Below, piece after piece: positions 1 through 10,382 of a stretch of 64,000 bases of DNA. The translations under genes and the position numbers were made by a program. The notes under the pieces were generated by a model that ran no database searches, was not told the DNA's origin, and worked only from the letters and a program-made list of their open reading frames with translations. How positions within the stretch are numbered: the stretch's first letter is position 1; each line of letters begins with the position of its first letter. The stretch is from Petaurus breviceps papuanus (lineage: Eukaryota; Chordata; Mammalia; Diprotodontia; Petauridae), in assembly GCA_028583685.1 (NCBI GenBank), contig JAMXIF010000051.1, positions 51,323,462-51,387,461 of the forward strand. Reading direction: 5' to 3'.

Positions 1-47
<47 letters not shown>
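1..47. repeat. (CA)n microsatellite at window edge
   Basis: Uninterrupted CA dinucleotides begin at base 1, so the array probably continues to the left of the window. Confidence 0.97.
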
Positions 48-48
<1 letters not shown>

Positions 49-229
49 AGTTGGTAAAGCTAGAACCAGAACCCATGGGTCTTAATCTCAATTTGCTAGT
101 GCTTTTCAAAAACATGCTAGGCTCTGAGAGGCCAACTTTGGCCTTTTCTTGCTGGGTTCTAGGATTACACAGCACTTCTTTGATCTCCTTAGCCAGGACA
201 CTGCATCGATACCCCACTTGTATCCAACT

Positions 230-355
230 CCCTTATATGTATATTATCTTCCCTCAAAAGAACATAAGCTCCATGAGGGCAGGGGTAGACTTGCTTTTAT
301 TTGAAGACCTGGGATTTAGTACAGTGACGGGCTTATAGTAAGTGCTAATTAAATG
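230..355 (+). mobile_element. L2 LINE 3'-end fragment
   Basis: Contains the L2 3' UTR signature: CATAAGCTCCATGAGGGCAG, then an ACAGTG...TAGTAAGTGCT run ending in TTAAATG. The left boundary is vague. Confidence 0.75.
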
Positions 356-462
356 TTCTTTTTATCCTTCTTTACATTGTATTAGGCCACTTTTCCGTAA
401 ACATCCATGCTCATTTTGTAGTTCATTTTTTTATATGAAAACACACTTTTGTTGATGTCAAA

Positions 463-640
463 ATGATGGATTCAGAACTGGAAGAGCCCTCTGAGATCAT
501 TTGGTAGTTAAAGAACTAAGACTCAAAGAGATGATGGGACTTGCCAAGGTCTCAGAAAAAGGAAGAGGCAGAGCCAGGATTGAATCAAGGCTGTCTGTTT
601 CCAGAGAAGCATGTTTTCCCACCATAGCACATGGCCTCCA
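463..640 (-). mobile_element. MIR3-like CORE-SINE fragment
   Basis: Reads on the + strand as the reverse of a MIR3-type element: a 'gaactggaagagccctctgagatcatttgg' style block, then 'gggacttgccaaggtc', then the tRNA-like head remnant. Old and diverged. Confidence 0.65.
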
Positions 641-1485
641 GGAACATCATTTTATACTGGAGGTGAGAGGATGGGGCTGTCATCACCTCATCAGCTGGAA
701 TTTGTCAAGTTTTGGCTACAGAGAATTCTCTGTTTCTGTAAATGTAGGTTACCCATCACATACTGGAATTTAAGAACTACCAAGCCATATTTTAATGGGA
801 GTCTTCTGTATTACTTTCTTCTCATTTTATAAAGAAGGAAAAGAACCCATAAAATTCCTGGGGGTCAGGGTAGAGAAGATATTCAATTGTACCTTGCCTT
901 CCTATCTTGCCTCTTTCATGTGAAAATGATAATTTGGTTGTCTATTTGAAGTCAACGAAGACTGTGGAGGGGGAAAAACAGAGAAGAGATTTTTCACAGA
1001 AACATGGGTACTTGAAGCAATCTTTCTGAGCTTCAGAAGTTTTTTTTTAAAAAAAGGCTTTTATATTTGCACATGTCAATGGATCTGTGATCTCACCAAT
1101 ATGGGTATTCTCTCCATGATTCAGAGCAAACCTTACTCTTGCAAACTCTTGATGATCGTTGCCTCTTGGAGCTGCTTCCCAAAGTATGTACCTAAACTTT
1201 GGGGGGGGGGTCCTCAAACTTTAGGGAGAGACCTCTATACCTTTCATGGATACTGTTGGGATCTAAGACTCATTTGAAAGATCAGAAAATGTCTTCAACT
1301 GAAATGGAGGCAATCTAGAAAGAACTGTTCCAGGAGGCTGGAGATGTGGGCTTTTGTCTAGGCTTTGCTCCTAAATTATTGATTGATTGGGGGGGGGCAT
1401 TTAATTTCTCTCAATCTCAGTTTCCTTCTCTGAAGAAAAAAATAATTGGTTAGTATTTATATCATGCTTACTTCCTCAGAATTTA
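641..1485. other. no gene seen; mostly unassigned sequence
   Basis: No recognisable gene. Holds G runs at 1201-1210 and about 1391-1397. A weak match near 1080-1200 recalls the same marsupial SINE type seen at 22.8 kb but is too diverged to call. Confidence 0.4.
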
Positions 1486-1489
1486 GATA

Positions 1490-1798
1490 GCACTTTAAGG
1501 TTTGCCAAGGACTTTACACATTTCATATCATTTGGTATTCACAACAACACTCAGAAAGTGGATGCTTTTGTTATCTTCTATTTTATAGATAAGGAAATAG
1601 AGGCTGAGAGAGGTTAAGTGACTTGTACAGGGTCATATAGCCAGTAAGTACATAAAATAGGGTCTATACTCAGTACTTAGCACAAAGTAAAAGTAATCAA
1701 AAGTAATCATTTAATAAATGCTTGTTGTCTTGACTTGAACTAAAATATTCCTGACTCTAAGTTTAATACTCTATTCACTACACTACCAGTTGCCTCTA
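1490..1798 (-). mobile_element. MIR-type CORE-SINE, interrupted
   Basis: Reverse MIR order is clear: ACTTTACACATTTCATATCA, then ATAGATAAGGAAATAGAGGC, then GGTTAAGTGACTTG. The tRNA-related head resumes at ~1738 with TTCCTGACTC and ends in a CACTACACTACC remnant. The middle is interrupted by an L2 tail. Confidence 0.75.
1664..1736 (+). mobile_element. L2 3' terminal fragment nested in MIR
   Basis: TACTTAGCACAAAGTAA followed by TTTAATAAATGCTTGTTG is the terminal ~60 bases of L2 and sits inside the MIR copy. Confidence 0.65.
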
Positions 1799-2089
1799 AA
1801 ATGAGAATCCTTCTTTTTAAGGTTCCTTCCAACCATAATAATCAAAGACAAAATAAAATTTTCAATTAAAACATGTCAGAATCAGTCAGCAAGTTGAGTA
1901 CTGCCATACAATCATTGGAAATGTTGATACAGCAAACATATTTATGAAACCATACCATGTTCAGTCATCCAGATGTTCTGGGCACATGTTCAACACTGAG
2001 GAATTTTCAGTTTCCTTGGAAATATTTCAATACTTTCTTCATTCTGCATGACTTTCAATCATGTATTCTTTACATGATCTTGATAGCCA

Positions 2090-2305
2090 GAGTAAGAATC
2101 TAATAAAAGTGACATAAGTTCTAGTCTCTGATATGCCACTTACTTTCTGTGTCACCTTGGGGAAACAAATTTCTTTGAATCCCCAGTGCTTATCACAATG
2201 TCTATCATATATGAATAGCTAATAAATGCTAGATGTCTGATTTTCTACTCTCCAACCTTCAGTCTCCTCAAGTATCAAATGAAAGTATTGGATTAGATTA
2301 GTTTT
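2090..2305 (+). mobile_element. MIR-type CORE-SINE, interrupted by an L2 tail
   Basis: MIR order on +: GCCACTTACTTTCTGTGTCA, a 'ccttggggaaacaaatt' equivalent, then at 2250 the CTTCAGTCTCCTCA block and a TTGGATTAGATTAG end. Bases ~2182-2245 are an L2 3' terminus (CCCCAGTGCTTATCACAATG ... AATAAATGCTAGATGT). Confidence 0.65.
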
Positions 2306-2542
2306 CCTTTAACTAAATCAAACCATACTTTGGTCTGATAAAAACATTAAAATGATCCACTGTGGATGACTAAAACTTAAGGTTGATCTAAGAAAAAACC
2401 TACTGACAATTAGTGCTATCCAAAAGTAGAGTAGACTTCAGGTTGTCCCTTGATTAGAGTTCTTACTACAAAGGTATTTGTTAGGTAAGATGGACTGCAG
2501 AAGAGACTTCTGGTCAGGGATGAGTTGAATTACATGTGTTTT

Positions 2543-2708
2543 GTTTTTGGGTTTTTTTTTTTTGCTTTTTGGAGGGCAATTGGGGTTAAGTGACTTGCCC
2601 AAAGTCACACAGCTAGTAAGTGTTAGGTGTCTGAAGTCAAATTTGAACTCAGGTCCTCCTGACTCCAGGGCCGGTGCTCTATTCACTGCGCTTCCTAGCC
2701 ATCGCGGG
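2543..2708 (-). mobile_element. Marsupial tRNA-derived SINE, full length
   Basis: Reverse-strand copy with its poly-A tail at the left (T-rich on +), CCCAAAGTCACACAGCTAGT in the body and a tRNA-like head at the right. It is bounded by a 13-bp direct repeat TTACATGTGTTTT at 2530-2542 and 2709-2721, a clear TSD. Confidence 0.92.
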
Positions 2709-2721
2709 TTACATGTGTTTT

Positions 2722-3210
2722 AATTTAATTTTAGTTTAATTTCTATGATGCTATAATCTCGTAATAGACAAACCTAATGTTCCTTTGATTTCTCCAAGTC
2801 GTACTTTTGAGTTGAGTGTAACTTTTTTGGATGCTGATGTATCGAATCTTTTACTTGAAAAGATGGTTATCAACATGCTAACACACCAAAAGCAGGTTTT
2901 ACACCTGTGATCCAGAAGACAAGGATATATTAAGTAGCCATTCTCCATCCCAAGCTCTGCTACAGAATTGCTCTGTTTAGCCCTCAAAGTATGAAATAAT
3001 ACAGTCATAACAGTAACATCAAGAATATTTTATGACTAAAATTATCAGAGTGATTTATTAGAGTAGACTTCCTACCTTTAGACTTAAATGGCTTTGGAAA
3101 AGGTTTTTATATATGTATATAGCCTATCAACCATGGCACAGTCTACTATGATACATCTAAGTCTAACATTATTTTTATTGGAAAAAAACTAATTAGGCCA
3201 TTTAAGATTA
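2722..3210. other. no gene or repeat recognised
   Basis: AT-rich sequence; the only open frames are short and show no familiar motif. Confidence 0.4.
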
Positions 3211-3214
3211 TAGA

Positions 3215-3385
3215 TTTAGAGTTGGAAGATGCCTTAGAATCACTGAGTTCCGCTTTTCATTTTAGAGAAGCACAAAGGCCATAAGTTGTTTGCCCTCAGT
3301 CACAAAGGCAGTAAATAAAAAGAGTAGGGATTTGAATTCAGGTCATTTGACTCCAAATCCTTTCAGTTCATCACACTAATCAGAC
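3215..3385 (-). mobile_element. MIR3-like CORE-SINE
   Basis: Starts with TAGATTTAGAGTTGGAAGAT, followed by a diverged 'agagaagcacaaaggcc' and 'gatttgaattcaggtc' order typical of reverse MIR3. Confidence 0.65.
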
Positions 3386-3604
3386 TTCCCTTTCTGCTTG
3401 TCTTGCAAAGAAGGATGAGAGCCCCCTTCAACTATCTTAAGGGTTGTAGAGAAGGGGTCAGACCAGTTCGGTTTGATCCCAACAGGAGTAAGAAAAAGAA
3501 AGGGCAGAAGTTATCAATAGGTGAATTTAATCTTGATGTCTGTTAAGTAAACAGTCAGATATTTGTTTATGTGTAAATAAAATTAATTAAATATAAATGA
3601 ATAT

Positions 3605-3815
3605 TTAGGTACCTACTGTGTGCTGGTCACTGTGCTGTGCACTAGAAAAATCTTCTTAAGGATTAGAACTTTTCTAAAGTCAAATAGTCTATTCCAAGGG
3701 ATGATGGGTTTGCCTTTTATGGAGGTCTTCAAGCAGAGGCTGGATTCTTTTAATTTGTGGGCTGGAATGGATGGTCCCTCCCAAGTCTCAATATCTCTAA
3801 CTCTAGCTTATTAGC
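3605..3815 (+). mobile_element. CR1/L3 LINE 3'-end fragment
   Basis: The string GTCTTCAAGCAGAGGCTGGA, then a TTGTGGGCTGGAATGGATGG...CTCCCAAGTCTCAATATCT end, matches the 3' terminus of CR1/L3 elements. The first ~30 bases look like an L2 tail in reverse. Confidence 0.7.
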
Positions 3816-4365
3816 CATTAGGTCAAACTCTTTAAATATATAATTCATTTTCATATCAGTTATCTCCTCAACAGTTTCCATGGAATTGATTAGATTATTT
3901 CAAGACCATAATCAGATATTTCAGAAAGCCTAATTGGCAGTGGGAAATAGACAGTTAAAGCATATTTGAGCTTCAGCACAGAAGGAAATGAAACGATACC
4001 CTAAGTAATAAATCACAAGGAATATGTGAAAATTGGTAAACATCCCTGTGTATCAATCTTCAATAAGCAATGCTATGTTTGGTTTTCCTAGGGCTGATGA
4101 AAGAGAACATACATGCCTTCCCTGGTTATCAGTCATTCTCCAATGATGTTTGTGCTGTAGGCTAGAGATTTCCCAATGAATATTTTGGTTAGAGCACTGA
4201 AGGAAGGCCTATGTTTATTTTTGTTATGGGGTTTCAAGAACTTCAATCATAAGTGGATGTTATTTGGCTATTTGATCTCATCACTTATGGCTACATACTG
4301 TCATGATGTGAGTTAGCTGTCAAACTGAAGAAAGAAACAAGTCCAGTACAGGACTATGGTCCTTA
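3816..4365. other. no gene or repeat recognised
   Basis: Unassigned AT-rich sequence. Confidence 0.4.
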
Positions 4366-4369
4366 CTAA

Positions 4370-4515
4370 GATCCTCTCTTTTACAGGAAGCCCTTCCCAA
4401 GGCCACTTAATTGTAGTGCCTTCCTTTTATTCATTATTTTCTCTTTGTCCTATATATAGAATGCTTGTATGTATCTGTTTACACGTTGTCTCCCCCCATA
4501 GTCATAGCAAGCCAT
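4370..4515 (+). mobile_element. L2 LINE 3'-end fragment
   Basis: TTTTACAGGAAGCCCTTCCC, TAGTGCCTTCCTTTTATTC and TTACACGTTGTCTCCCCCCA follow L2 3' UTR order. Confidence 0.75.
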
Positions 4516-4546
4516 ACTGAAATAAAATAGATTCTAATCCATTTTA

Positions 4547-4757
4547 AGACAAGACATAGAGAAAGAAAGGGAGAGAAAGAGAGACAGAGAGAGAGAGACA
4601 GAGAGACAGACAGAGACAGACAGAGACAGAGACAGAGAGAAAGAGAAAGAGACAGAGAGACAGACAAAGAGAGAGAGGGGGAGAGAGAAGAGAGGGAGAG
4701 AGAGGCGGGAGAGAGAGGGGAGAGGGGGGGGGGGTGGAGAGAAAGAGAGGGAGGGGA
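4547..4757. repeat. Purine-only GA/GACA low-complexity tract
   Basis: About 210 bases almost entirely A and G with GAGACA-type units. On the minus strand it yields an artificial S/L-rich open frame. Confidence 0.95.
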
Positions 4758-4779
4758 ATGAGAGTGTGTTATGAATTTA

Positions 4780-4885
4780 CGCATTTCCTGTGTGTCAAGT
4801 ATTTTACTGAAGGCTGGGAATACAAATACATTTCAATAAGACAGTCCCTGCTCTCCAGGGCCTGATATTTAATGGGATAGATAAC
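4780..4885 (-). mobile_element. L2 3'-end fragment
   Basis: Reverse L2 terminal order: 'cctgtgtgtcaagtatttta', 'gggaatacaaa', 'acagtccctgctctccaggg'. Confidence 0.6.
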
Positions 4886-4889
4886 ACCT

Positions 4890-5830
4890 AAAGTCTGATT
4901 CATGGAATGGGAATGACAAGGTAAGACAAAGACTTCTTTTAGAGACAAGGGGGATTCCAAAAGCAGAGGCCAAGGTTCTAGTGGGGAAGAGGTGGAAATG
5001 AGGGCCCGAGTAGAAACAAAATAACTGGCAGGGAGCCTCCAAACTGTCAATCTCTAAAAGTTCTGCTCTTCATTTTTTCTAACAGACTGATAAAGAATCA
5101 TTTCCAAGGATGAAAACTGGATAGAATATAGATAGAAGATCTGTTCAGCTGTGTGACAGGGAGTCAAAGCAGTCTGATCTGTTAGAAGCCTGTCTGCTTT
5201 TCTATCCTTGGCAATGCCATGATTTTCTACTGGCATTTTGTTTACTTTTTAGTTGTTTAGAATAAGGGGCATGAAAATGTGGCCAACAGCTCCAGTGAGA
5301 AAAATAGATATTGGGAAAAGGGACCTATGGCTGGTGACAGAAGGGAGTTTTCTGTAATTAACAGACCTGAAACTCTTTGATTCACAATCTGTCTGTCCCT
5401 TAAAAGAAGATAGCACTCCACCACAGCTTCAGACTAGCACAGAGCTTAGAGTGTGGAAGGTGGGACCTTGCCTCCAACCCACAGGAAGGGCCTGAAGGGG
5501 CAGATGACACCGATTAAAACAAATGATCTGACAATACCTAAAGGAGTAGCAAGCGTAGAAGGACTCAAGCATGGCTGTTCATGACTGCCTTTGTAAGTCT
5601 CATTTCTGAGGCAAAAAAAAAACAAGTAGCAGCAACAGTATTCCCCCCCATTCTTCTTTTCTCTCTCTCTCTTTTTCTCTTGTGGTCACAGAAGAGATCA
5701 GGTGGGCATTAAACAGTCACCTGGTTCCATCCTATTATCCTATTTGTAGGAACACAAGCATCTATATTTCTAGGCTAATTGTTATCCCATAAGATAATTC
5801 TTGATAGATTTGTCTATACTAATCCTGAAG
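4890..5830. other. no gene recognised
   Basis: Unassigned. A short CT-rich run lies near 5660-5680. Open frames are short, without familiar motifs. Confidence 0.4.
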
Positions 5831-5833
5831 ACA

Positions 5834-5845
5834 CCCTCCCTCCCT

Positions 5846-5899
<54 letters not shown>
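5834..5899. repeat. (TCCC)n-(TC)n compound microsatellite
   Basis: TCCC tetramers grade into uninterrupted TC dinucleotides. Confidence 0.97.
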
Positions 5900-5903
<4 letters not shown>

Positions 5904-5904
5904 G

Positions 5905-6125
5905 CTCATTTTGTTGTTGTTTTCAGTTGTCTGCAACTCCTGGTGACCCCCAATTGGGGTTTTCTAGGCAAAATGGTTTGCCATTTTCTTCCCAGCTCAT
6001 TTCACAGATGAGGAAATTGAGGCAAACTTGGAGAAGTGGCTCGCCCAGAGTATGAGGCCACATTTGATCTCAAGTCATCCCAACTCAAGGCCCAGCACTT
6101 TATCCACCACACCACCTAGCTGCTT
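5905..6125 (-). mobile_element. tRNA-derived SINE with RTE-type tail
   Basis: Left end reads GTTGTTTTCAGTTGTCTGCA, the reverse of an AGTCRGACACRACTGAAAAA tail of the kind seen on SINEs mobilised by RTE/BovB-like LINEs. The CORE and tRNA head follow to ACACCACCTAGCTGC at the right. Confidence 0.8.
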
Positions 6126-6249
6126 ACTTTGAAAAGACCCCCAAAGCCTATGAGTTTAAGACACTGCTTATAATGTCCAACTTGGATGATAATTTGGTCA
6201 GTTTTGCAGATCTGCCTCTCCTTCATTTCCTTTCTATTCTTTATTATAA

Positions 6250-6405
6250 GGGGTAAATAGCAATGGTCCTAGAATTAAAAGGCTTGGATTCAATTTCCCA
6301 CTAATTGAGGCAGGACATTTCACTTTTCTAGGCCTTCACTTCCTCATTTTTAAAATGAGGGGGTTGGACTACATGGCTTCTGAGGCCCCATCTAGTTTTA
6401 ATTTA
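6250..6405 (+). mobile_element. MIR3-like CORE-SINE
   Basis: CTTCACTTCCTCATTTTTAA then GGGGTTGGACTACATGGCTT and a 'ctgaggccccatctag' end. Confidence 0.75.
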
Positions 6406-6617
6406 TCATCCCGTGAAGATGGTACAAAAACAAAAGATAATGATATTTTTAAAGATCCAAGGATTGTTAACTGGGAAAATTGCAGGTCTCAATTTTGCAC
6501 CCATATTCTTTCTCTAAGCAGACTTATTAATAGCCTGGTGCACAATTTTAATAGCTTTATTAACCCATCTGAATATCTGAATATCCTCCCTCAAATATTA
6601 ACCCTCCATTCTTTACA

Positions 6618-6792
6618 GGACCATAGATCTAGAACTTTGAAAGTCATCTAGTTCAACTCCCTCATTTTACAAATAAGGAAACTGAGGCCTAAAAATTATT
6701 TGCCCAATAATATCACATAGCTACTGAATCATACACACACACACAAGTTTGAATTCCAAGGTCAGTGCCTCTCCCATCGTGCCATGCTGCCT
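6618..6792 (-). mobile_element. MIR3-like CORE-SINE
   Basis: ATAGATCTAGAACTTTGAAA, CATCTAGTTCAACTCCCTCA, AAATAAGGAAACTGAGGCCT, then an internal short CA run and a head remnant ending GCCATGCTGCCTCC. Confidence 0.8.
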
Positions 6793-7320
6793 CCAGCATC
6801 ATTGAAACAATTTCTTCTTGACTTCTAAAAACAGAAGAAAAAATTGAGGAAAATCAGCTAAACAATGGCAGGGATGAGGTTGAGCCCATCCCAACTCAGT
6901 CAAAAGCAAGCGCTGAGAAGCTGATGAAGGCACTGGTCATGTGACTGCCAGATGGGACTTGATGGTCTCCACTTCAGAAAATGTTTACTCAGGAGAACAG
7001 GCTCCATAGCTTTGGCAGCTGCACAGTGTTTGCCACAGAATAGACCTCTGAAATGCAGTCTGTTGTCATGCGAATACCATTAAGATAGAAAAGAATGAGA
7101 AAGGAGGATGGAAGCTTTTCTAAATTTTTTCAATTTGAATTTCAAATCTGTACACACACACACACACACACAACATAGATATCAAGCATTTGCTCTAACT
7201 TTGTCTAACAGAGAACTCTATAATATCTAATGGAAACAGTAATTTTATGGTGGGGCTTTGGACTTTGGCCCTCTGACTTCCCTTCCTCCCTCCCTCCCTT
7301 AATAGTTAATAATGTCAGGA
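6793..7320. other. unassigned, with a short (CA)n
   Basis: No gene recognised. A (CA)n lies at 7151-7172 and a short (TCCC)n near 7285-7300. Confidence 0.4.
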
Positions 7321-7417
7321 GGATGTTGTAATGGAAAGTGACAGATTTGGGGTCATAAGATCTGAGTTTGCATCTCACCTCTGTTACATGCTACCTGTGT
7401 GATCTTGGGCAAGTCAC

Positions 7418-7540
7418 TTCATCATCATCTTCATCATTATTATCATCATTGTCATCATCATCATCATCATTGTCATCGCCATCTTCATCATCATCATCGT
7501 CATCATCATCAATCATCTTTATCATCGTTGTAATCATCAT
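7418..7540. repeat. (ATC)n microsatellite
   Basis: Imperfect ATC/TTC/GTC triplets. It lies where the 3' tail of the adjacent minus-strand SINE should be, so it may have grown from that tail. Confidence 0.92.
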
Positions 7541-7544
7541 AAGG

Positions 7545-7798
7545 ATACTAGCTAAAGTTTATATAGCACCTAGCTTACTAAATGTCAGGCACTGTTTTGA
7601 GCACTTTACAAATATCATCTCACTCACAACAACCCTGGGAGGTAAGTATTATCCCCATTTTACAGCTGAGGAAACTGAAGGAAACAGAGCTTAAATGACT
7701 TTCCTGGAGTCACATAGCTAATAAGTGTTTGAGTCTGGATTTGAACTCAGAACTTCCCAACTCCAGGCCCAGTGCTCTATTCAGTGTATCATCTACTT
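7545..7798 (-). mobile_element. MIR/THER-type CORE-SINE, near full length
   Basis: Full reverse order: GTCAGGCACTGTTTTGAGCA, CTCACTCACAACAACCCTGG, CCCATTTTACAGCTGAGGAA, GATTTGAACTCAGAACTTCC, CAGGCCCAGTGCTCTATTCA. Nested in the older plus-strand MIR3. Confidence 0.85.
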
Positions 7799-7904
7799 TA
7801 TCTGAGAACCTCAGTTCCCTTATCTGTAAAATGAGAGGGTTGAGTTAGATGATCTCCAAGGTCCTTTCCAATTTCAGATCTGAGATTCAGTGATTCTATC
7901 ACTC

Positions 7905-8150
7905 ACTTGGATTCTCTCCCTTGGGCTCTGATTCACAAGCTTTTGCCTTATCTTTCTTGGAACAAGGCCTCCATGACACTTCCCAGCCATCTCCATACCA
8001 TATAGGCTTAATTGCTCTTTCTTCTACATCTACATGTGTTGCCCCTCTGGGAAAATGCATGATCCTTGAGGCCATTCTATCATGCTTGCTTCTGTTAGTA
8101 CCAAAATGTTTAGCACAGTGCTTGGCACATAGTAAGTGCTCAATGAGGTT
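7905..8150 (+). mobile_element. L2 3'-end fragment
   Basis: Diverged L2 3' UTR ending in GTTTAGCACAGTGCTTGGCA and CATAGTAAGTGCTCAATGAG. Confidence 0.7.
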
Positions 8151-8230
8151 TTTCATTCATTTACTCACCCTACTACAAATATTGGGCACATGCTAGGATT
8201 ATACTACTACTAATAATAACTATCATATAT

Positions 8231-8254
8231 ATGTGTGTGTGTGTGTGTGTGTGT
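8231..8254. repeat. (TG)n microsatellite
   Basis: Short TG array at the tail side of the next SINE. Confidence 0.95.
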
Positions 8255-8490
8255 ATAGCAACTACTATGTGTCAGCCACTGTCTTAAGTGTTTTACAAAT
8301 ATTGTGCTACATGATCCTCTCAACAACTCTAGGAAGTAGGCTTTATTATCTCCATCTTACAGATGAGGAAACTGAGGCTAATAGAAGTTAAGTAATTTGC
8401 CTACTTATAGCTGACAAGTGTCTGGTCATATTTGAACTCAGGTTTTCTTGATTCCAGACCTGGAGCTCTATTCATTGCACCAGCTAGTCA
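8255..8490 (-). mobile_element. MIR/THER-type CORE-SINE
   Basis: CTACTATGTGTCAGCCACTG, ATCTTACAGATGAGGAAACT and TATTTGAACTCAGGTTTTCT in reverse MIR order; ends TTGCACCAGCTAGTC. Confidence 0.85.
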
Positions 8491-8494
8491 TTTG

Positions 8495-9020
8495 AACTTA
8501 CCACACTATTTTCATTCAAAGTAGAGGAAGAAATTAACTGTGAGTAATAAAAATTACAGGACTGTGGAAAGCTTTGCTAGGCATTCACTGGTGTGACCTT
8601 GACCAACCCACTTCAAGTTTCTCTTGAGTTACTTTTATCTTTCATATATTAAGTAATTAATGAATTTTTAATTCATTCATTCGAGCCAATCCTTGACCTC
8701 ACGGAGATTATATCCTAATCAAAGAAGAAAATATATGTAGGGTTGTGGTGGTGAAGAAGTGAGTGTGTTGGGCAGGGAAGTTACATGGTGGTGTTCAGGG
8801 TCATCTAAGTGTCTGATTAATATGTCTTCCTAGGATGATATGAATGCACTATCTTCCATGGAAATTAATAGGAAACAATGTAATGGGTATAAGTTTAGGC
8901 AAGATAAAGTAAATGCTATCAATCAGATGCTCAGGGTCCCATCAGAGGGAGAACTTCAGTTCTGTGTTGGAGGTATAGGTTGCAGTGTAGGACCATGGCA
9001 GCTTGAAGATGGTTGGGAAA
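8495..9020. other. mostly unassigned
   Basis: Apart from a weak reverse L2 tail near 8660-8740 (CAATCCTTGACCTCACGGAG), nothing is recognised. Confidence 0.4.
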
Positions 9021-9024
9021 TGCA

Positions 9025-9050
9025 TCTGTCTGTCTGTGTGTCTATCTATC

Positions 9051-9118
<68 letters not shown>

Positions 9119-9296
9119 CTATCTATATTCTTCCCTCTTTCCTCTCTCTCCCTCCAAACCTCCCTCCTATCCTTTCCTTCCTTCCTTCCTTCCTTCCTTC
9201 CTTCCTTCCTTCCTTCCTTCCTTCCTTCCTTCCTTCCTTCCTTCCTTCCTTCCTTCCTTTCTTCCTTCCTTCCTTCCTTCCTTCCATACTTCCTTC
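9025..9296. repeat. (TCTG)-(TATC)n-(TTCC)n compound microsatellite
   Basis: TATC tetramers at ~9042-9126, a short pyrimidine spacer, then TTCC tetramers at ~9171-9290. The long S/L/Y/P-rich open frames here are artefacts of the repeat. Confidence 0.97.
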
Positions 9297-9544
9297 TCCC
9301 TCATAAAGGAGTACTATGGTGCTGTATTAAAAAAAAAAAACTATAGACTTTTAATAGTCTTTTATGTATTCTTGGATAGGGTCCAATGACATCATATACT
9401 TCAAGAGAAATCAGCTTAATGGGGAGAAGTGGATGGAAAACCCACAAGACTGCCACTTTGCAAACACAAGAAGAAAATATTTCATTGAGAAAATAAGAGG
9501 AAGGTCACATCTGATATCACTGTACCATAAACTCATAGATCAGA

Positions 9545-9606
9545 GTTTAACATAGTGACCAGTACATGGTAAGCACTTAATAAAATGCTTGCTGGTTAAT
9601 TGATTG
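9545..9606 (+). mobile_element. L2 3' terminal fragment
   Basis: ACATGGTAAGCACTTAATAA ... GCTTGCTGGTTAATTGATTG is an L2 end with its short tandem tail. Confidence 0.65.
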
Positions 9607-10070
9607 ACCAAGGCAATCTTTAAAAGAAGAATCTTTATAAATATAAGGATAGGGATTAAACCTGGGATTTTACTCATTTAGAAGGAGGAAACTCCCTCTA
9701 TCAGTACAGGCTGGCACCTTCTTTGCAACTCTATATTAATACATATATTCCAATTGAAGATTTATGCAAGAAAAGGAGCATATAATGTCATCAGAGAGTG
9801 GATGACTGAAAAAAAGAGATAGGACAGTGATGGAGTGAGAGTCAGGGTTATGCAATGCAAAACCCATGGGCTTCAGTTACCCATGCAATAATAATATATC
9901 TTATGGGGATATAATGGGAAGGCCTCCAGCATTTTCCATGGACTTTTATGGAATATTAAAGGGAATAAAAGGACAAGAGGCACACAGAATGGGGCAGGCA
10001 TGAATGGGTCACTTATCTGTATTTTTGAAGGGAATATTAACATCAGTAAGATACCAGATCCATTGAAGAT
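9607..10070. other. mostly unassigned
   Basis: A fragment near 9660-9750 (GAGGAAACTCCCTCTATCAG ... GGCACCTTCTTTGCAACTC) resembles the marsupial SINE type at 22.8 kb. No gene seen. Confidence 0.4.
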
Positions 10071-10074
10071 TATA

Positions 10075-10235
10075 CCTGTACATACACATATGCACATGTG
10101 TATATAGCATGTATATAATATACACACATGAATGTGTGTACATGCATACACATCTGAAAAGCAACTCATATTTACTTGAAATATGTATATATAAATGTGT
10201 GTGTATATATGTATATATATGTATACACACAAATC
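10075..10235. repeat. TA/TG-rich low-complexity tract
   Basis: Alternating TATA, CACA and TGTG runs. Confidence 0.85.
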
Positions 10236-10239
10236 ATTT

Positions 10240-10382
10240 GGCTCACAACAGTCTCATTATGTAATGCACATATTCTCATCCCAATTTTACAGATAAAAAA
10301 ATAGAGGATCAGAGAATGGCTTGCCCATACTCACACTGTAAGCCAATTTTTAAGGTTCTCTCCTTTCAACATGGTACCCCAT
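10240..10382 (-). mobile_element. MIR-type CORE-SINE, partial
   Basis: CATCCCAATTTTACAGATAA, ATAGAGGATCAGAGAATGGC and CTTGCCCATACTCACACTG. Confidence 0.7.

Larger units (their letters stand above)
7325..7895 (+). mobile_element. MIR3-like CORE-SINE split by a later SINE insertion
   Basis: The left part (7325-7420) runs to TCTTGGGCAAGTCACTTCAT. The right part (7800-7895) picks up at AACCTCAGTTCCCTTATCTG and ends GGTTGAGTTAGATGATCTCC and beyond. Between them sit an ATC array and a reverse MIR. Confidence 0.75.

Noticed and set aside
4479-4784. 101-residue S/L-rich minus-strand frame
   Set aside because: Translation of the purine-rich simple repeat.
7418-7540. Repeats with regular spacing, considered as a CRISPR-like array
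   Set aside because: Units are 3 bases without spacers; a vertebrate microsatellite.
7368-7694. 108-residue serine-rich frame
   Set aside because: Translation of the ATC array and flanking MIR sequence.
9003-9389. Open frames of 97-168 residues rich in S, L, Y, P
   Set aside because: Produced by TATC and TTCC tetranucleotide arrays read in three frames.
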